Of a stretch of 64,000 nucleotides of DNA, positions 1 through 11,075 are shown one piece after another. Under the pieces are notes generated by a model, which saw only the letters and a list, made by a program, of their open reading frames with translations, was not told the DNA's origin and searched no databases. Source of the DNA: Actinomucor elegans. Taxonomy: Eukaryota > Mucoromycota > Mucoromycetes > Mucorales > Mucoraceae. Where the stretch lies: NCBI GenBank assembly GCA_026027325.1, contig JAMSLZ010000004.1, positions 248,001 to 312,000 of the forward strand, given 5' to 3'. Within the stretch, counting starts at the first letter, position 1; the number at the start of each line of letters is the position of its first letter. The position numbers and the translations under genes are program-made.

Positions 1-1300
1 ACGTAATTTGTACTTGCATACATTCAAGATGAAGGTGCATACTTCTACTGATATCTTAAATTTCAATAAGCTAAACGTGATAGTTAGTTAAACAAAAATT
101 CTGATGGATGAAGGAATTTACTAACGGCAGGGGATACTTGTAGGATCTAACATTGGACTGAGATGGGTCGAGAAGAAATCCATTGATTAGCTATAAAGTA
201 TATAAAATACATGTCATTTAAGGTTATCTATTAATAAATGCAATGTATTTATTGGAGGAAGTTTGAGCGAAAACTGCAATGAGTTCAGTACATAGTGCAT
301 TTTGAGCGAACATTACTTGTCACATGCGACATTGCAACAGGATCAATAAAGAGATCTATTAATGATCGTTAAATCCAATTTGTATGAAATGGTTGAATTT
401 CACAGTGCATACCAAAATGTAACTTATTAGTTGCATACCAAAATGTAACTTATTAGTTGCATTCCAGTCAAATAATGGCTCTAGTAGATAAAATAATTTA
501 GTCTAAACTTGTACTGGTTATCAAATGCGACTTTAAACCAGAATCTGTCGAGAAATATAGAGATGTTGCAATTGAACAAAAAATGGTCCCAAGTCAGAGA
601 AGTCCCAAAGGTATACCTTTAGGCCGATTATTTTTGCAGTTTACCTTTTTTTTTTTTTGGTGAAACATGAAGATAGCAGTTTCGAGATAAATGAAAATAA
701 TTTACAGATATAAGATATTTGAATATAGAAATATATTTTTGTTTATATTTTTCAAACATAAAACAGTCGATTTAGGATCATATGGAAAAATAGAAAAAAA
801 TCGACTTTTCATCAAGGTAAACTCAAAGAACTTGAAAAAATACCAAATATAATTTGGATCATTCCATGCACCAATTTTGTAAAAATAATAAAAAAAAGGC
901 TTAATTCACAAACCAATCAGAAGTTCTAATAGCATCTATCACTTGTAATACAGTATCGATAATATTATCAGGGAAGATGCGCTTATGCTATGCTTATTGA
1001 GACAATATTGACAGACAAGACTAGCTTGACATAAAGTAACTTATTCGCCTTTAGTATTGTGAGATTTGAGGCAATGGACCTTTAATGACTTGGAAATAGA
1101 TAAACAATACGCGTCATTCAGCAGATATCGCGTGAATACAAATAAGGTTTTACTTTACGCATCAAAATGTGACTTAATGATGTTATCTATAATTGAACTC
1201 ATGACTCTCTGTGTATGTGTACCTTGAAACTGATATAAACCAACCAGATAATACTTGTCTGTTCTTCTCTTTTTTTTTTTCACACACAAAGTACAAGAAG
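1..1300. other. intergenic, repeat-bearing
   Basis: No gene is supported here. The first 600 bases hold three degenerate units of the dispersed ~165-bp repeat described separately. The rest is AT-rich with poly-T and poly-A tracts. The last 60 bases before the bleomycin hydrolase start are pyrimidine-rich (CT then T10), as expected for a fungal core promoter. Confidence 0.6.
140..575 (+). repeat. dispersed ~165-bp repeat, cluster of three units
   Basis: Three diverged units are centred near 147, 324 and 526. They share the core ATGCGACATT followed by a GATCxxTCGAGA-like segment. Units two and three are 202 bp apart because an exact 26-bp direct tandem duplication (407-432 and 433-458) lies between them; without it the spacing would be close to that seen in other clusters. 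The third unit reads open through VLVIKCDFKPESVEK. Confidence 0.55.
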
Positions 1301-2941
1301 ATGGGCGCTCAATCATCAAAGGAATTCAATGATATTAATGAAAAAGTCAATACTACCGACGTTTTGTCTCAGCAACTGGCTAGATTAAACCTGGACGAAG
1401 CTGCTGCGTTGGATTATCCTGCCACTCTATCAAGCGACGCGCTTGCCAAGTATTCCAAACATTTTGCTCAAGATAACAAGAACTTGCTGGCTAGAAATGC
1501 TATTGTAGGCACAGATCCCACTCAAGTCATGTTGAATCCCAAGGCTGCGCTGCAGGACCAACATGTATTTAACGTCAAACTGGACTTGGAAGGTAGTGCC
1601 ACCAACCAAAAATCCAGTGGCCGCTGTTGGCTCTTTGCCGGTTGTAATGTGATGCGATTGGCTGTCATCCAAAAGTACAAGCTTAGCGATGATTTTGAGC
1701 TTTCACAAAGTTATCTATTCTTTTATGGTAAAAATCATTTTCTAAACACATCTAGTTCTTTACAACTAACAATTGTGCGATAATAGATAAGCTTGAAAAG
1801 GCTAACTGGTTTCTTGAAAACATGATTGATCTTGCTAGAAAGGACATCAATGATCGCGTAGTACAATACTTGCTGACGGATCCTGTAGGTGATGGTGGTC
1901 AATTCGATATGCTCGTCAACTTGGTTGAAAAGTATGGTGTAGTTCCCAAGAGTGCTTTCCCTGAAACTTATGCTTCATCTAACTCGCGTCGTTTGAACTG
2001 GCTGGTTACTGTTAAACTTCGCGAATTTGCTACTCAAATCCGCAACTCGGTCGATCAAGGTGTTTCGGTTCAAGTGATTCGTTTCCTCAAAGACAAGATG
2101 CTTCAAGACATCTATCGTATCCTGGTCATCTCGCTTGGTGAGCCTCCATCGCAGTTTGATTGGGAAACTACCGACAAAACTGGTAAATACATTGGCATTC
2201 ACCATTTAACACCTAAAAAGTTTTTCCGTGACGTTGTTGGATACCCTGTAAGTATTGCTACTTAACTTTAATATTAAATGAATAACTCATCCCTCCTTTT
2301 TTTTTGTTATATAGATTGCTGAAACTATATCACTTATCAATGATCCTCGTAATCCTATCAATCAGTTATACACCGTAGATCGTCTTGGTAATGTTGTCGG
2401 TGGTAAGCCGATTCGTTATGTCAATACAACCTCCGAAACACAGAAACAATTGGCTATCAATGTGCTCAAGTCTGGCTCACCTGTCTGGTTTGGCTGTGAT
2501 GTAGGCCAGTTCAGCAATAACAAGATTGGTGCAATGGATACCAAGATCTATGACTATAGCTTGGCTTTCAATGTAGAATTCAATTTGACCAAGGAAGAAA
2601 GATTACTGTATAAGGAAAGTATGATGACGCATGCCATGGTCTTTACGGGTGTTCATCTCGATAAGAACGGTAAACCTGTTCGTTGGCGCGTCGAGAACTC
2701 TTGGGGTGCTGATACTACAGGCGACAAGGGCTTTTGGGTTATGTCGGATGATTGGTTTTCAGCCTTTGTATATCAGGTAAAAAAAAAAAAAAAATCATGT
2801 TTTTTATGTATGTTATTAATTCTATAGTAGCTTGTTCTTGAAAAAAGTGATGTGCCTCGTAAACTTGTGGCACTTTTAGATACGAAACCAATCGTTTTAC
2901 CTGCTTACGATCCAATGGGCGCGTTAGCTAGCCCTCAATAG
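1301..2941 (+). CDS. BLH1: bleomycin hydrolase / cysteine aminopeptidase (C1B)
   Basis: A cytosolic papain-fold aminopeptidase that, in its family, forms a hexameric barrel and trims peptides, inactivates bleomycin and hydrolyses homocysteine thiolactone. Exons are 1301-1727, 1787-2247, 2315-2776 and 2831-2941, giving 486 residues, close to yeast Blh1. The catalytic residues are visible: Cys109 in SSGRCWLFAG, His402 in THAMVFTG and Asn424 in VENSWGAD. The start at 1301 gives the usual short N-terminus; an upstream frame from 1211 has no family match. The last intron must end at the second of two adjacent TAGs (2829), because the first would put a stop in frame. It is tail to tail with the deacetylase-like gene, 90 bp apart. 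Confidence 0.95.
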
Positions 2942-3031
2942 GATATATTGTGTTGTGTTCGGTAATACAACATTCTCAAACAAATAAAGTGATCGTTGAT
3001 TTTTATTCAATAATAGCATTGGGGAAATAGT

Positions 3032-4286
3032 TTAAAATGCAAAAGTGCAAAATATGGCAATCACTGCAAAAATAAGATTGGACCATTCAAAGATATTTGA
3101 GCTGGCTGCCCCCGTAGCCTTTCTAATCGCTTCTGCCTCTTCTTGTTCTTCAGCAGCAGCCGCTTTATCTATCTTGCTAACAACAGAAGCAGCAGAAGCA
3201 TTATCAGGCTTCTCAGGCACAATCTGACCCGCCTTATACATTGATTGACCATATGAATGCTTATCGCTTACATACTTCATAGAACCGGCGGATTCCTTGT
3301 AAGGTTCCTTATCATTTAAACAGCCATCCATACGCACCATAGTGTAGCCAGAATCATTAATAACTCTTACAATATCATAAATGGCTTGGTAAGATCCTGT
3401 ATCAGGGATATCATATTGAACAGAAATGAAAGAACCTTTGGAATCATATGTATCCATCTGTTTGGCAAATATTTCCTTGTAAAGATCGGAGATGCCTACT
3501 GGATTATTCTTGTAATTGTAATCCATTGTATCCAAGTTGTATGAAACCAAAGTATAACCTAGTTTACGAATAATGTTTTCCAGACGAATATCCTCGGGTT
3601 GAGAATAGTGAAGACGCACATATTTGGGCGCAACGCCGATCAATGTTTCAATAATCTTGGCAGTATTGGTTACATCAGTCTTGATTTGATCGTCCGTAAG
3701 ACCTTCTGAAGTGTCTCCAGGTGCACGGTAAGTCATGCCAATAAAATGGCCGTCGTTATAAGCTCGTTGTAGGATCATTGCGTATTGTTGAGTATATAGC
3801 CTAATAAATGTCAGCATAAGGATAGCTGTATCATCAATACTTACCAAGTAGCGTTAACAAAAAAATTAGCTTTGGCTTGAGATGCCTTTAATCCATTCAA
3901 GACCTTGACTGTAACATCGCTAGGACCTTCATTCTTTTTTTTTAAAAAGAAAAAAAAAGGAATTAGGAGATTATTTTCTTATGATATATGACTTACATAG
4001 GTAACAGCAATTTGACCAGAGTTTGCACAAGCAGTAGCTTGAGGAGCAGGAGCACCATCGATTGTTTCTGTAGGGTGGTTCCATACAGGTAAAAGCAGAC
4101 TACCTAAGATGAATATAAGTCCCTTGCTCAGTTATCTTTAAAGAGACTAACCCTCTTCCAATGCATTTGCCATATTAGCATATGCAAATAATGATGCTAA
4201 TGAGTTGTATGTTATTAATTGATCTCCTATTTACTATATTGCGACTTGCCTAGTAATATAATCACACCAGACCGCAATTTTGTCAT
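3032..4286 (-). CDS. degenerate NodB/chitin-deacetylase-like secreted protein
   Basis: Exons in transcript order are 4286-4250, 4196-4152, 4103-3997, 3933-3845 and 3800-3032, encoding 348 residues. An N-terminal hydrophobic segment looks like a signal peptide. The C-terminus is charged, then Ala/Ser-rich, then ends in a hydrophobic tail, as in GPI-anchored fungal chitin deacetylases. The fold framework is recognisable, but the catalytic motifs are not: TFDDGPSD has become TYNEGPSD, HTxxH is missing (GHFIGMTYRAPG), RPPYG has become RLHYSQ, and the LxH histidine is tyrosine (SVQYD). I infer a non-catalytic cell-wall or carbohydrate-binding paralogue of the intact enzyme at 43 kb. The first intron uses a GC donor. 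Confidence 0.85.
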
Positions 4287-4439
4287 TGTTAATTGTATAG
4301 AACAGAAAAAGAAATACATATCTTTATAGTTTTCACTTTATATGAACACATTTAGTTATGGCCTACATTCCCTCTGTTAATGATACTAAACCGGAATATT
4401 ATGTATGTTTTATTTGGACAAGATATAGTTCTAAGTGTA

Positions 4440-4520
4440 AAGATGCTTTTTTGTTAATAGGGGCAAAGGGGTTTGTATGTATGTATGTATGTCTGTATGT
4501 GTGTATGTATGTATAACGAA
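4440..4520. repeat. TGTA microsatellite
   Basis: A run of TGTA tetranucleotides with a few TGTC/TGTG interruptions occupies about 4472-4515, just 3' of the zinc-finger gene and in the upstream region of the deacetylase-like gene. It is a simple-sequence repeat; no other role is visible. Confidence 0.8.
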
Positions 4521-4554
4521 TATATAATAGGTAGTGCTAAGAGTGATTGATTGT

Positions 4555-5885
4555 CTATGAACGCAGTTTTTTTTGTTGCTGCTGCTGTAATCGCATTAAT
4601 GGAAGGTATTTTCGGGGCAAATCAACCACTAAAGAAAGACGCGTTAAAATGATGTTTTCAATACTATAAACCAAACTTACCAACTCGATTTCTTTGTCTG
4701 TTCTCTTGACATGTAGAATTACAGTACCAGTTGTGCTGTGATTTGATTACTGGATAGCACGCTCGATGATATGCACGCGAACAGCCGCCTTGACAAACAA
4801 CCAGCTTATTCTCTTTATTTTCAGGGCATTGACAAATAACACAAAACTGCTGTACAATTGGACGTCGGCGATCTTGTAGTTTCTCATTGGTAAATGCAGA
4901 TAGATCGAGTCTTGGTAATCGACTAGCTAAACCATAACCTTTGTAATCGCATCCATGTTTGCTGTAATAGCATGAGTACCTCTGTCTATACAATAATAAC
5001 TTAGTAACTAACTTACTTGCACAGTGTTCTTTTGCCCCAAGGTCCCGGTCTCCAATTAACACCTTCAGTTGTACCACAGTATCTACACCAGTCAATGCCA
5101 GATTGAGTCAAGGTTTCAAAAACAGTGAGTGAACTATTGTGCTTGGACTTCTTGCTAGTATATAAAAGCAGAGGTTCTTCTAGTTTTCTTTTGAGTGATT
5201 TTCGTTTCTTGGTAATAACAATCTCAGTATATTCTTCATCTTCTTCTGATTCATATTCATCCAATGATCCATCATCCATATCAAATACTTGTTGTTCTTC
5301 TTCAATGGCAGTAGACGGTGTAGGAGGTAAGAAATCATCATAATCATCATGAGTAAATTGACTTGATAAAGCCGACCAGTCTAAATCATCACTCATAATA
5401 GATACTCTTTCACTTTTCTTGATGACTGGATCGCTCTCAGTAGCTTCTGATTGATCCAAAAGCTCATAATCAATTCCATCAAAGAGAGGTTCATGGTCGT
5501 ACAGCAAGTCGGAAGGGGAAGTCACGGGCGACAAACAAGGGGTAGGTATCGTCGTCGTATTAGTAGTAGGTGTCGTTGTATCGTCAATCTGCTTAATGTC
5601 AATGTTGATTATAGGTGCAAGAAACACATCATCTTTCACCAAATGCTGAGGTGACCAGAACATCCAGCGAAAAGTTTGCTGCAATAGTTCCTCTGATGTG
5701 CTTAGGAGCAAATTGCTATTTAAAACACCTGTTGTGCTGCACTCGTGACACGTTGAACCACTGGTTGAAGAATCGGCTGATCCTGTAGAGACATTATCAT
5801 CATTCCAGATACTCTCAGTTAAAGAAGAGTCAGAGATCATCTTGGCCATAGCAGTAGCAGTAGCAGTAGTGGTATTGTTAGTCAT
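4555..5885 (-). CDS. GATA-like plus PHD zinc-finger protein
   Basis: A probable nuclear regulator of about 407 residues. Exons are 5885-5017, 4961-4681 and 4628-4555. The N-terminal two thirds are acidic and Ser/Thr-rich with a basic KKRKSLKRK segment. Next comes a GATA-like finger, WCRYCG...RPGPWGKRTLC, continuing across the splice as NKHGCDYKGYG. After it is a PHD finger with the Cys4-His-Cys3 pattern (CVIC, CQGGC, YHRAC, YCNSTC). The 4680 donor is a perfect GTAAGT and the third exon ends in a Gln-rich LQQQQQKKLRS tail; reading through that donor instead would stop at 4664. Target genes cannot be inferred. Confidence 0.8.
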
Positions 5886-7386
5886 TTCTAATTGTAAATT
5901 CTATATAACTATATCTTGAAGAAAGAGGAAAAGAAGAAAGAAAAAAAAAAGCTTAAAAATCAAAACAGAACCCATATTTATTTATTATTTATCAAAGATT
6001 TGATACTGCCTGTTTATATGTATATTTGTCTCCTTATTTTCTACAAACAGGTAGTACCTCATTACACGCGTTTGCTCAAACAGACGCGTTTCTAGTTAAT
6101 TCTTGCTATTGCTGTATTCGTTTATTCAACCGAAAAAGAACTCGTTTTATGTGTATAAAACTGGTTTAGCCTCTCAAACCTCACTGCTTGTCGATCATTG
6201 AGAGTGCTCTCTTCAATTCTTGTGCTATTTAAGCATTGAGCCCAATATACATCGAGAATCTCGGACAGTTCGTGATACTGACAGTATGAGCATCATGAGT
6301 CAATCCATTTCTCCTTTATCTCCAAAAAAAAAGAGGTGATGCATTAAGGAAAAAGCTAGTCTATTCAAGATCCGCTATTAAAGTCAGGCACAAAGCAGGT
6401 CATATTGAACCCAACTTGCCCTTAGACATTATGTCTTGGAAGGGCACTAGTTCCATAAAATACCAACGTCTAATTGTAAAAAATAGCTCATTGAAAAGAG
6501 CATGTTATTTTCTATATGTGTCCCGGAAATCATTCACATATTTCGATGCATTGTTGAGAGTAGATGCGATTATGTAAGTTTAACGGGCCATCATCTTCAA
6601 ACCCTAATATAGCCTCCGCATCAATTTCCCGGCTTATGAAAAGGACAATGTGCTGTCATGAAAGTATGCGAATTAAAAATAATGCGGTCTATTGTATATG
6701 TTCCTCGAGAATTAAGGATGAATCTCTACCCATTATTGATCTATTCATAATTTAGTTTAGTGATTACCAGTAAGCCATTTTCAATCTCCGTTTCAATCAT
6801 AACCTATCAGTAAGTACTATCGACTATAGTACTTCTAACGCCAGTTTTACTTGATATACAGCTACAAAAATTAGTAAACAAAAAGAATATATACTAATTT
6901 TTTATTTAAAATAAAAATTAAAAGTGTACCTTGATAACACAGCGGTTTGGAGTTGGTTTAGTGATTTTCAGACCACAAAGTACGCGTTCAATTCCCGTCA
7001 GTCAATTAAAGTAAAAGTCCGTATTTCGGCAGTGCAATGTAGATCAATGCATAGTGCAAAGGTGTTCTAGCTTATTTTGTTACTTGAAAATAATTCAAAG
7101 AATCTTTTCTACATGTATTATTGCTTAGAATATATTTATAATGCAATACCGCTGCATTCTTGTTCAAACCAGAAAAACTACTAAATACATGTTTTCATAT
7201 ATTGTGGCCTAATTAGCCTGTTTAGAAAGTGGTTCCACTCATGCAATGCATTATTATAAACAGGCGATTTTAACGGCACTACACTCGTATGAATTGACAA
7301 ACAAGCCCTCATATGATCTATTATAACAAATATCGTGATCAGGTATTCTTTAAAACAAATGTACGCATAAATCTCTATTTTATTGT
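5886..7386. other. 1.5-kb intergenic region
   Basis: Two ACGCGT hexamers (6066-6071 and 6084-6089), the sequence of the MluI cell-cycle box in fungi, lie about 190 bp upstream of the zinc-finger gene. A TATA-like TATAAAA sits near 6154, followed by a possible broken ORF (6286-6564). A tRNA-like A-box/B-box pair lies at about 6950-7000. Nothing else is supported. Confidence 0.5.
6286..6564 (+). pseudogene. possible frameshifted small ORF
   Basis: An ATG at 6286 follows a TATA-like box by about 130 bp and reads MSIMSQSISPLSPKK before stopping just after an A9 run. Shifting one base at that run opens about 80 further codons (GDALRKKLVYSRSAIKV onward) to a stop just after 6560. The composition looks coding and includes a LPLDIMSW segment loosely like an F-box start. 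No family is recognised. It may be a pseudogene, a mis-read homopolymer or chance. Confidence 0.25.
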
Positions 7387-8485
7387 TTATGAAAGGACCT
7401 TAATGATTAGCTTTGCGCGTTTAACTTCAGCAGATTCATCTTCTTCAGCCGTTTCTTCCTCTTTTTCTTCTTCAACAGCAGCAACAGCAGGTGCTGCAGT
7501 TGCAAGTGCCAATAACTTTTCAGCATCGAAATCGTCATCGTTATAACCAGTATTTACATTGGAATAGCCTGTTAATATATTGCTACTGGTGGCTGCAGGT
7601 GCTTCCTTGACAGGAAGTTTTCCTTCTGCTTCTTTTTTCGCTTTCTAAAAAAAAAAAAAAAAGAATCAGTGAGTCCCTTTTTTTATTATTTATTTATTGA
7701 GCCATGGTCATACCTCACGCGCTGATCCTTGAAGGTCTTTCAAGTATTTTAATACATTATCAAACTCTTCCTCTGGAATCTAATTATTGGGATTGTTAAT
7801 ATCCTTATCAAATACACTATCCGTCAGTTTAACTCACCTCATATAGATTTTGAAGTAACCAAATTTGCTGTACCTTCTTAAATTTCCAAGAATCGCGATC
7901 ATTCACGAACGCACGAACATAAGCAAGCGCCTCTAATGAAAACTCGCATAAGCACTTGCATAGCATATATTCCTCCAATTCCTTACCTTCTTGCTTGGTG
8001 TCCTTTTTCATTTCTTCAATTTCTATCTTTGTTTTCTTGGGCTTTTTGGCTTTCTTGGGAGGCTTTTTGTTATCTGTTGCTGTTTCTTTCACGTCCTCTT
8101 CCTTCTTATCATCTTCCACCTCCTCTGCCTTACGTTTCTTTTTCATAGGTTCTGGCTTCTTCATGGCTGGACGGTTCTTGTTGGTCTTTTTAGGCGTAAC
8201 CACAGGTGCTATTTTTTGAATAACTGTTTCAACGTTGGCTTCGTTACCTTCTTCATCAAATACTACACGGGTTGATTTTACACCTTTCATCAAGGCCTTC
8301 TTGGCGGCTTTTTGGGCTGTCATTGACTTTAACAACTTTTGTCCTTGTGTTAACTCTTTAGGCTTTTCTTCGGTAGTAGTCGTAGTAGCTGATTTGGCAA
8401 TAGCTGCCTTCTTGGTGATGGGCTTGGCAGATGCTTTTTTAACAGTGGTTGCTGGTTTCTTGGCTTCTTGAGTTTTTTCTGTCAT
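7387..8485 (-). CDS. WKF-domain protein, C7orf50/Rbp95 family
   Basis: A 323-residue protein from exons 8485-7838, 7779-7714 and 7644-7387. The N-terminal 150 residues are Lys/Ala-rich and very basic, as in nucleolar proteins. The conserved C-terminal part carries the WKF signature DSWKFKKVQQIWLL preceded by LEALAYVRAF. Family knowledge: the yeast member Rbp95 associates with pre-60S ribosomes and the human member C7orf50 is nucleolar, so a role in large-subunit biogenesis is inferred. The start at 8485 is the first ATG; the frame extends upstream only through a TTG. The acidic Glu-rich tail after the WKF domain is less conserved. Confidence 0.85.
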
Positions 8486-8979
8486 TTTGATGTCTTGATT
8501 CAAGATCTAAAAAAGTGATCGATCTCGCAAAAAAAAAAAAAAATCTTTCCTCCAGACCATGGCATCCTGTTGCTATTTTCAAAGTCCGATAAACAAGTCC
8601 CTTATGCTATCGTAACAGGTAATCTGTGTAACAAATATGCAGTGGTCTTGCTACCAAGGAAATTCCTCAAGTATAGTAATTTCCCCATAGCTCACTGGTC
8701 AATTAATGAATAAATTACAGTTTTGTTTAAACCATAATCTCGGAGTTCCGATTAAGTTATAGATGTTTCCGATTTTTTTCTAATTTTCACGAAAGTCTTA
8801 GGTTCTAGTTGAATATTGGTTAGAATGTGCTATTTTCACCATATCAATATATCAATATATCTAAAATAAAAAATTAAATTGTTTATTATATAATAAAAGG
8901 TGTTGAAGTCGACTAAATCAAGCAAGTCATTGAGTATAAGAAAGCATTAAGATAAACATTTAGGTTTCGTTTGATTAAG

Positions 8980-9035
8980 CAACACAACCAGATGTGACAT
9001 TTGACTGGGATCGATCGAGAAATCTATCGATCTTG
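8980..9035 (+). repeat. dispersed ~165-bp repeat, single core
   Basis: The core here reads AGATGTGACATTTGACTGGG and continues with ATCGATCGAGAAATC, matching the units near 12908 and 24136. A second, poorer unit may follow about 160 bp downstream. Confidence 0.5.
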
Positions 9036-9866
9036 TCAATCTTGATTAATTGAAATGCATGTGTTTTACAGTATTTCTTTGATACGTGATTCAATCATAA
9101 CACTTTAGTAGCCAGATAATAGTCCTAGTATATCGATGCTGGGCTTTATGATGTTAAAAAAGGTCCAGTTTCGGAAAAATTTCTTAGGCCCAAATTTCCA
9201 AATGATTGCTTTTTTTTTTTGTAGATACAAAGTGGGGATTTTTCATACACAGACTGCAAATAAAACATACTGATTATATTCGCGAATTCCTAACTGTATT
9301 TATTATGGATTTTATTCTATATCAAATACGAAAGTATCGGCTGTGTTTCTAAATAATCCATGAGTTTAATTTTTATTAAATGTGTCTCTATGGACTAAAA
9401 GAAATATCCAATGGCAGTTCCATCATTTGATGTGTAATTAAAACTCATATGAGCTTTGTTAAGACTTTCCTTGCGTGTCTACTTTTTTTTTTTTTGTTAT
9501 TCAAACATGGATGAAAGTGAACGTCTAATTTTTAGGGGAATTATAATGAGTGTTGGAGAAAAAAAAATCTTATTAAACCATCGACAGCCAATAAAAACCA
9601 TAAATATTCACAGTAACAGTTATACACAGATAGTGCCTCTTGAGTAGTAGAAACAGCAGTTTAGAAGTATAGTTTGTAATAAATTCATGTCAATACACTT
9701 CCAAAATATGTATTGATATCTTCAATCCTCTTTTTTTTGTGATTTGATTATAGTAAGCCAAGGCAAAACATAAATTGTTTTTGAATCAATGAAAATATGG
9801 TTTTTGGTGCAATAGAACATATTTTGTACACAGTTCAATGCACAAGTAAGTTCCGTATAAAAATTA

Positions 9867-10760
9867 CTAATAATATTTTCGTATATCTATATCAAAAGTC
9901 GGATCAAAGGATATTCCAAGTAACGCTGCAAGTCCTTCCTCGAGGATGATCGAATATTCTGCTCCCCGCTTATATTCCTGTATTACACGATCAACGCGTG
10001 TACCGCACTATTATCCTATAGATAAGAGGTAATATGCAACATATCCATGGTCCAGACAAAAGTAATTTATTTCATATGTATCAAGTTACAAATATACAAC
10101 ACATAAAAAATAGGCTGTATATCTAGTACCATTCAATAAATATCTGTATCCGAAAATGTGCCTATATTACAAGTATGGTTAATGCTATAATCATACATTA
10201 CAAATGTAAAAAGTTTATCCTTTACTAATGTCATATGCCAATACATGTACCACCCGCTTCCTTAAAAATGGCAAACGGAAAGATTTAGCTATGGCAAGAG
10301 GGTATAAGGATAGCTGTTATCTTGTTATTAACTTTTTAGGCATAAAATATCTAATTTGGGTCATTTGCTGAACATCAGATTCAATTCAATGCCACTTGCC
10401 CATCTGGAATCAACGTGTTACCATTCAATGACTGTAATATATACTGCATATAAGCGTCTTTTCTAGACTCCAGACTCGATATTTAATTGTTTAAATGATG
10501 CTTCTAATGTATGAGCTTTATTGAAAGTATATACTTGTAGAGAAAGAACAAGATCAAACTCGATTTATTGTCCTAATGCCTTTTCCCTCAAAGCATATTA
10601 CATATACTGCAATGAAAAGCAATGATGGCGTTATCTCTTCGTCGGCCGTTCGATTCAATTTTTGTACTATATTAACTGCATTGGGTCGTAACTGTAAAAA
10701 GTAATTAAACTATGGGTTTTGTCAAACGTCGATCTTTACAGAATGTGATACAGAGTAATG
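9867..10760 (-). pseudogene. decayed coding region of unknown origin
   Basis: Read on the minus strand, several stretches look coding but are separated by stops and frame changes. They include RPNAVNIVQKLNRTADEE near 10680-10610, TFNKAHTLEASFKQLNIESG near 10530-10480, WYMYWHMTLVKDKLFTFVMY near 10250-10200, and a 46-codon open stretch at 9867-10007 containing RVIQEYKRGAEYSIILEEGL. A good 48-nt GT-AG intron seems to precede the first. I recognise no family. It may be an old gene or mobile-element fossil. Confidence 0.35.
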
Positions 10761-10990
10761 CTATCTCAAATGATGCCCACTTTATGCTTATTTAGGTACT
10801 ATATTCAGTGTATATTGCATTTGTGCACCTACGAGTACCTTCATTTTCTTGTTTTACAGTTATTTACTAGATTGGATCATATAATGCACCATATTCAGGC
10901 AAAAACTGCAAAAAAAGAAATACTGGATGAATAAAGAAATATTAGTACTTCATTTGACACTTGACGCTAAACCTTAGCTTCTTTTTCTTG

Positions 10991-10999
10991 TATAAAAGG
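10991..10999 (+). promoter_or_regulatory. TATA box of first aspartic protease
   Basis: TATAAAAGG, 77 bp from its last base to the start codon. The same box in the same surrounding sequence occurs at 14760 before the paralogue, with nearly equal spacing, so it is conserved across the duplication. Confidence 0.75.
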
Positions 11000-11075
11000 A
11001 CCATAATTCAGCTCAACTTGGTTTTTCATTATCACATCAAACAATCAAATCCTACTCCATTCCTATCACTTTCAA

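Larger units (their letters stand above)
8486..11075. other. 2.6-kb repeat-rich intergenic region
   Basis: Contains one clear unit of the dispersed ~165-bp repeat (about 8985-9030), many A/T tracts, and a decayed minus-strand coding region (9867-10760). The last 280 bp (from about 10798) match the promoter of the second aspartic protease and form part of the duplicated segment. A small ORF at 9456-9647 is not supported. Confidence 0.55.

Noticed and set aside
1211..1300. Upstream extension of the bleomycin hydrolase frame
   Set aside because: The added residues are a phenylalanine-rich translation of the promoter pyrimidine tract; the ATG at 1301 gives the family N-terminus.
5125..5654. Plus-strand Ser-rich ORFs opposite the zinc-finger gene
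   Set aside because: Antisense shadows of its acidic low-complexity region.
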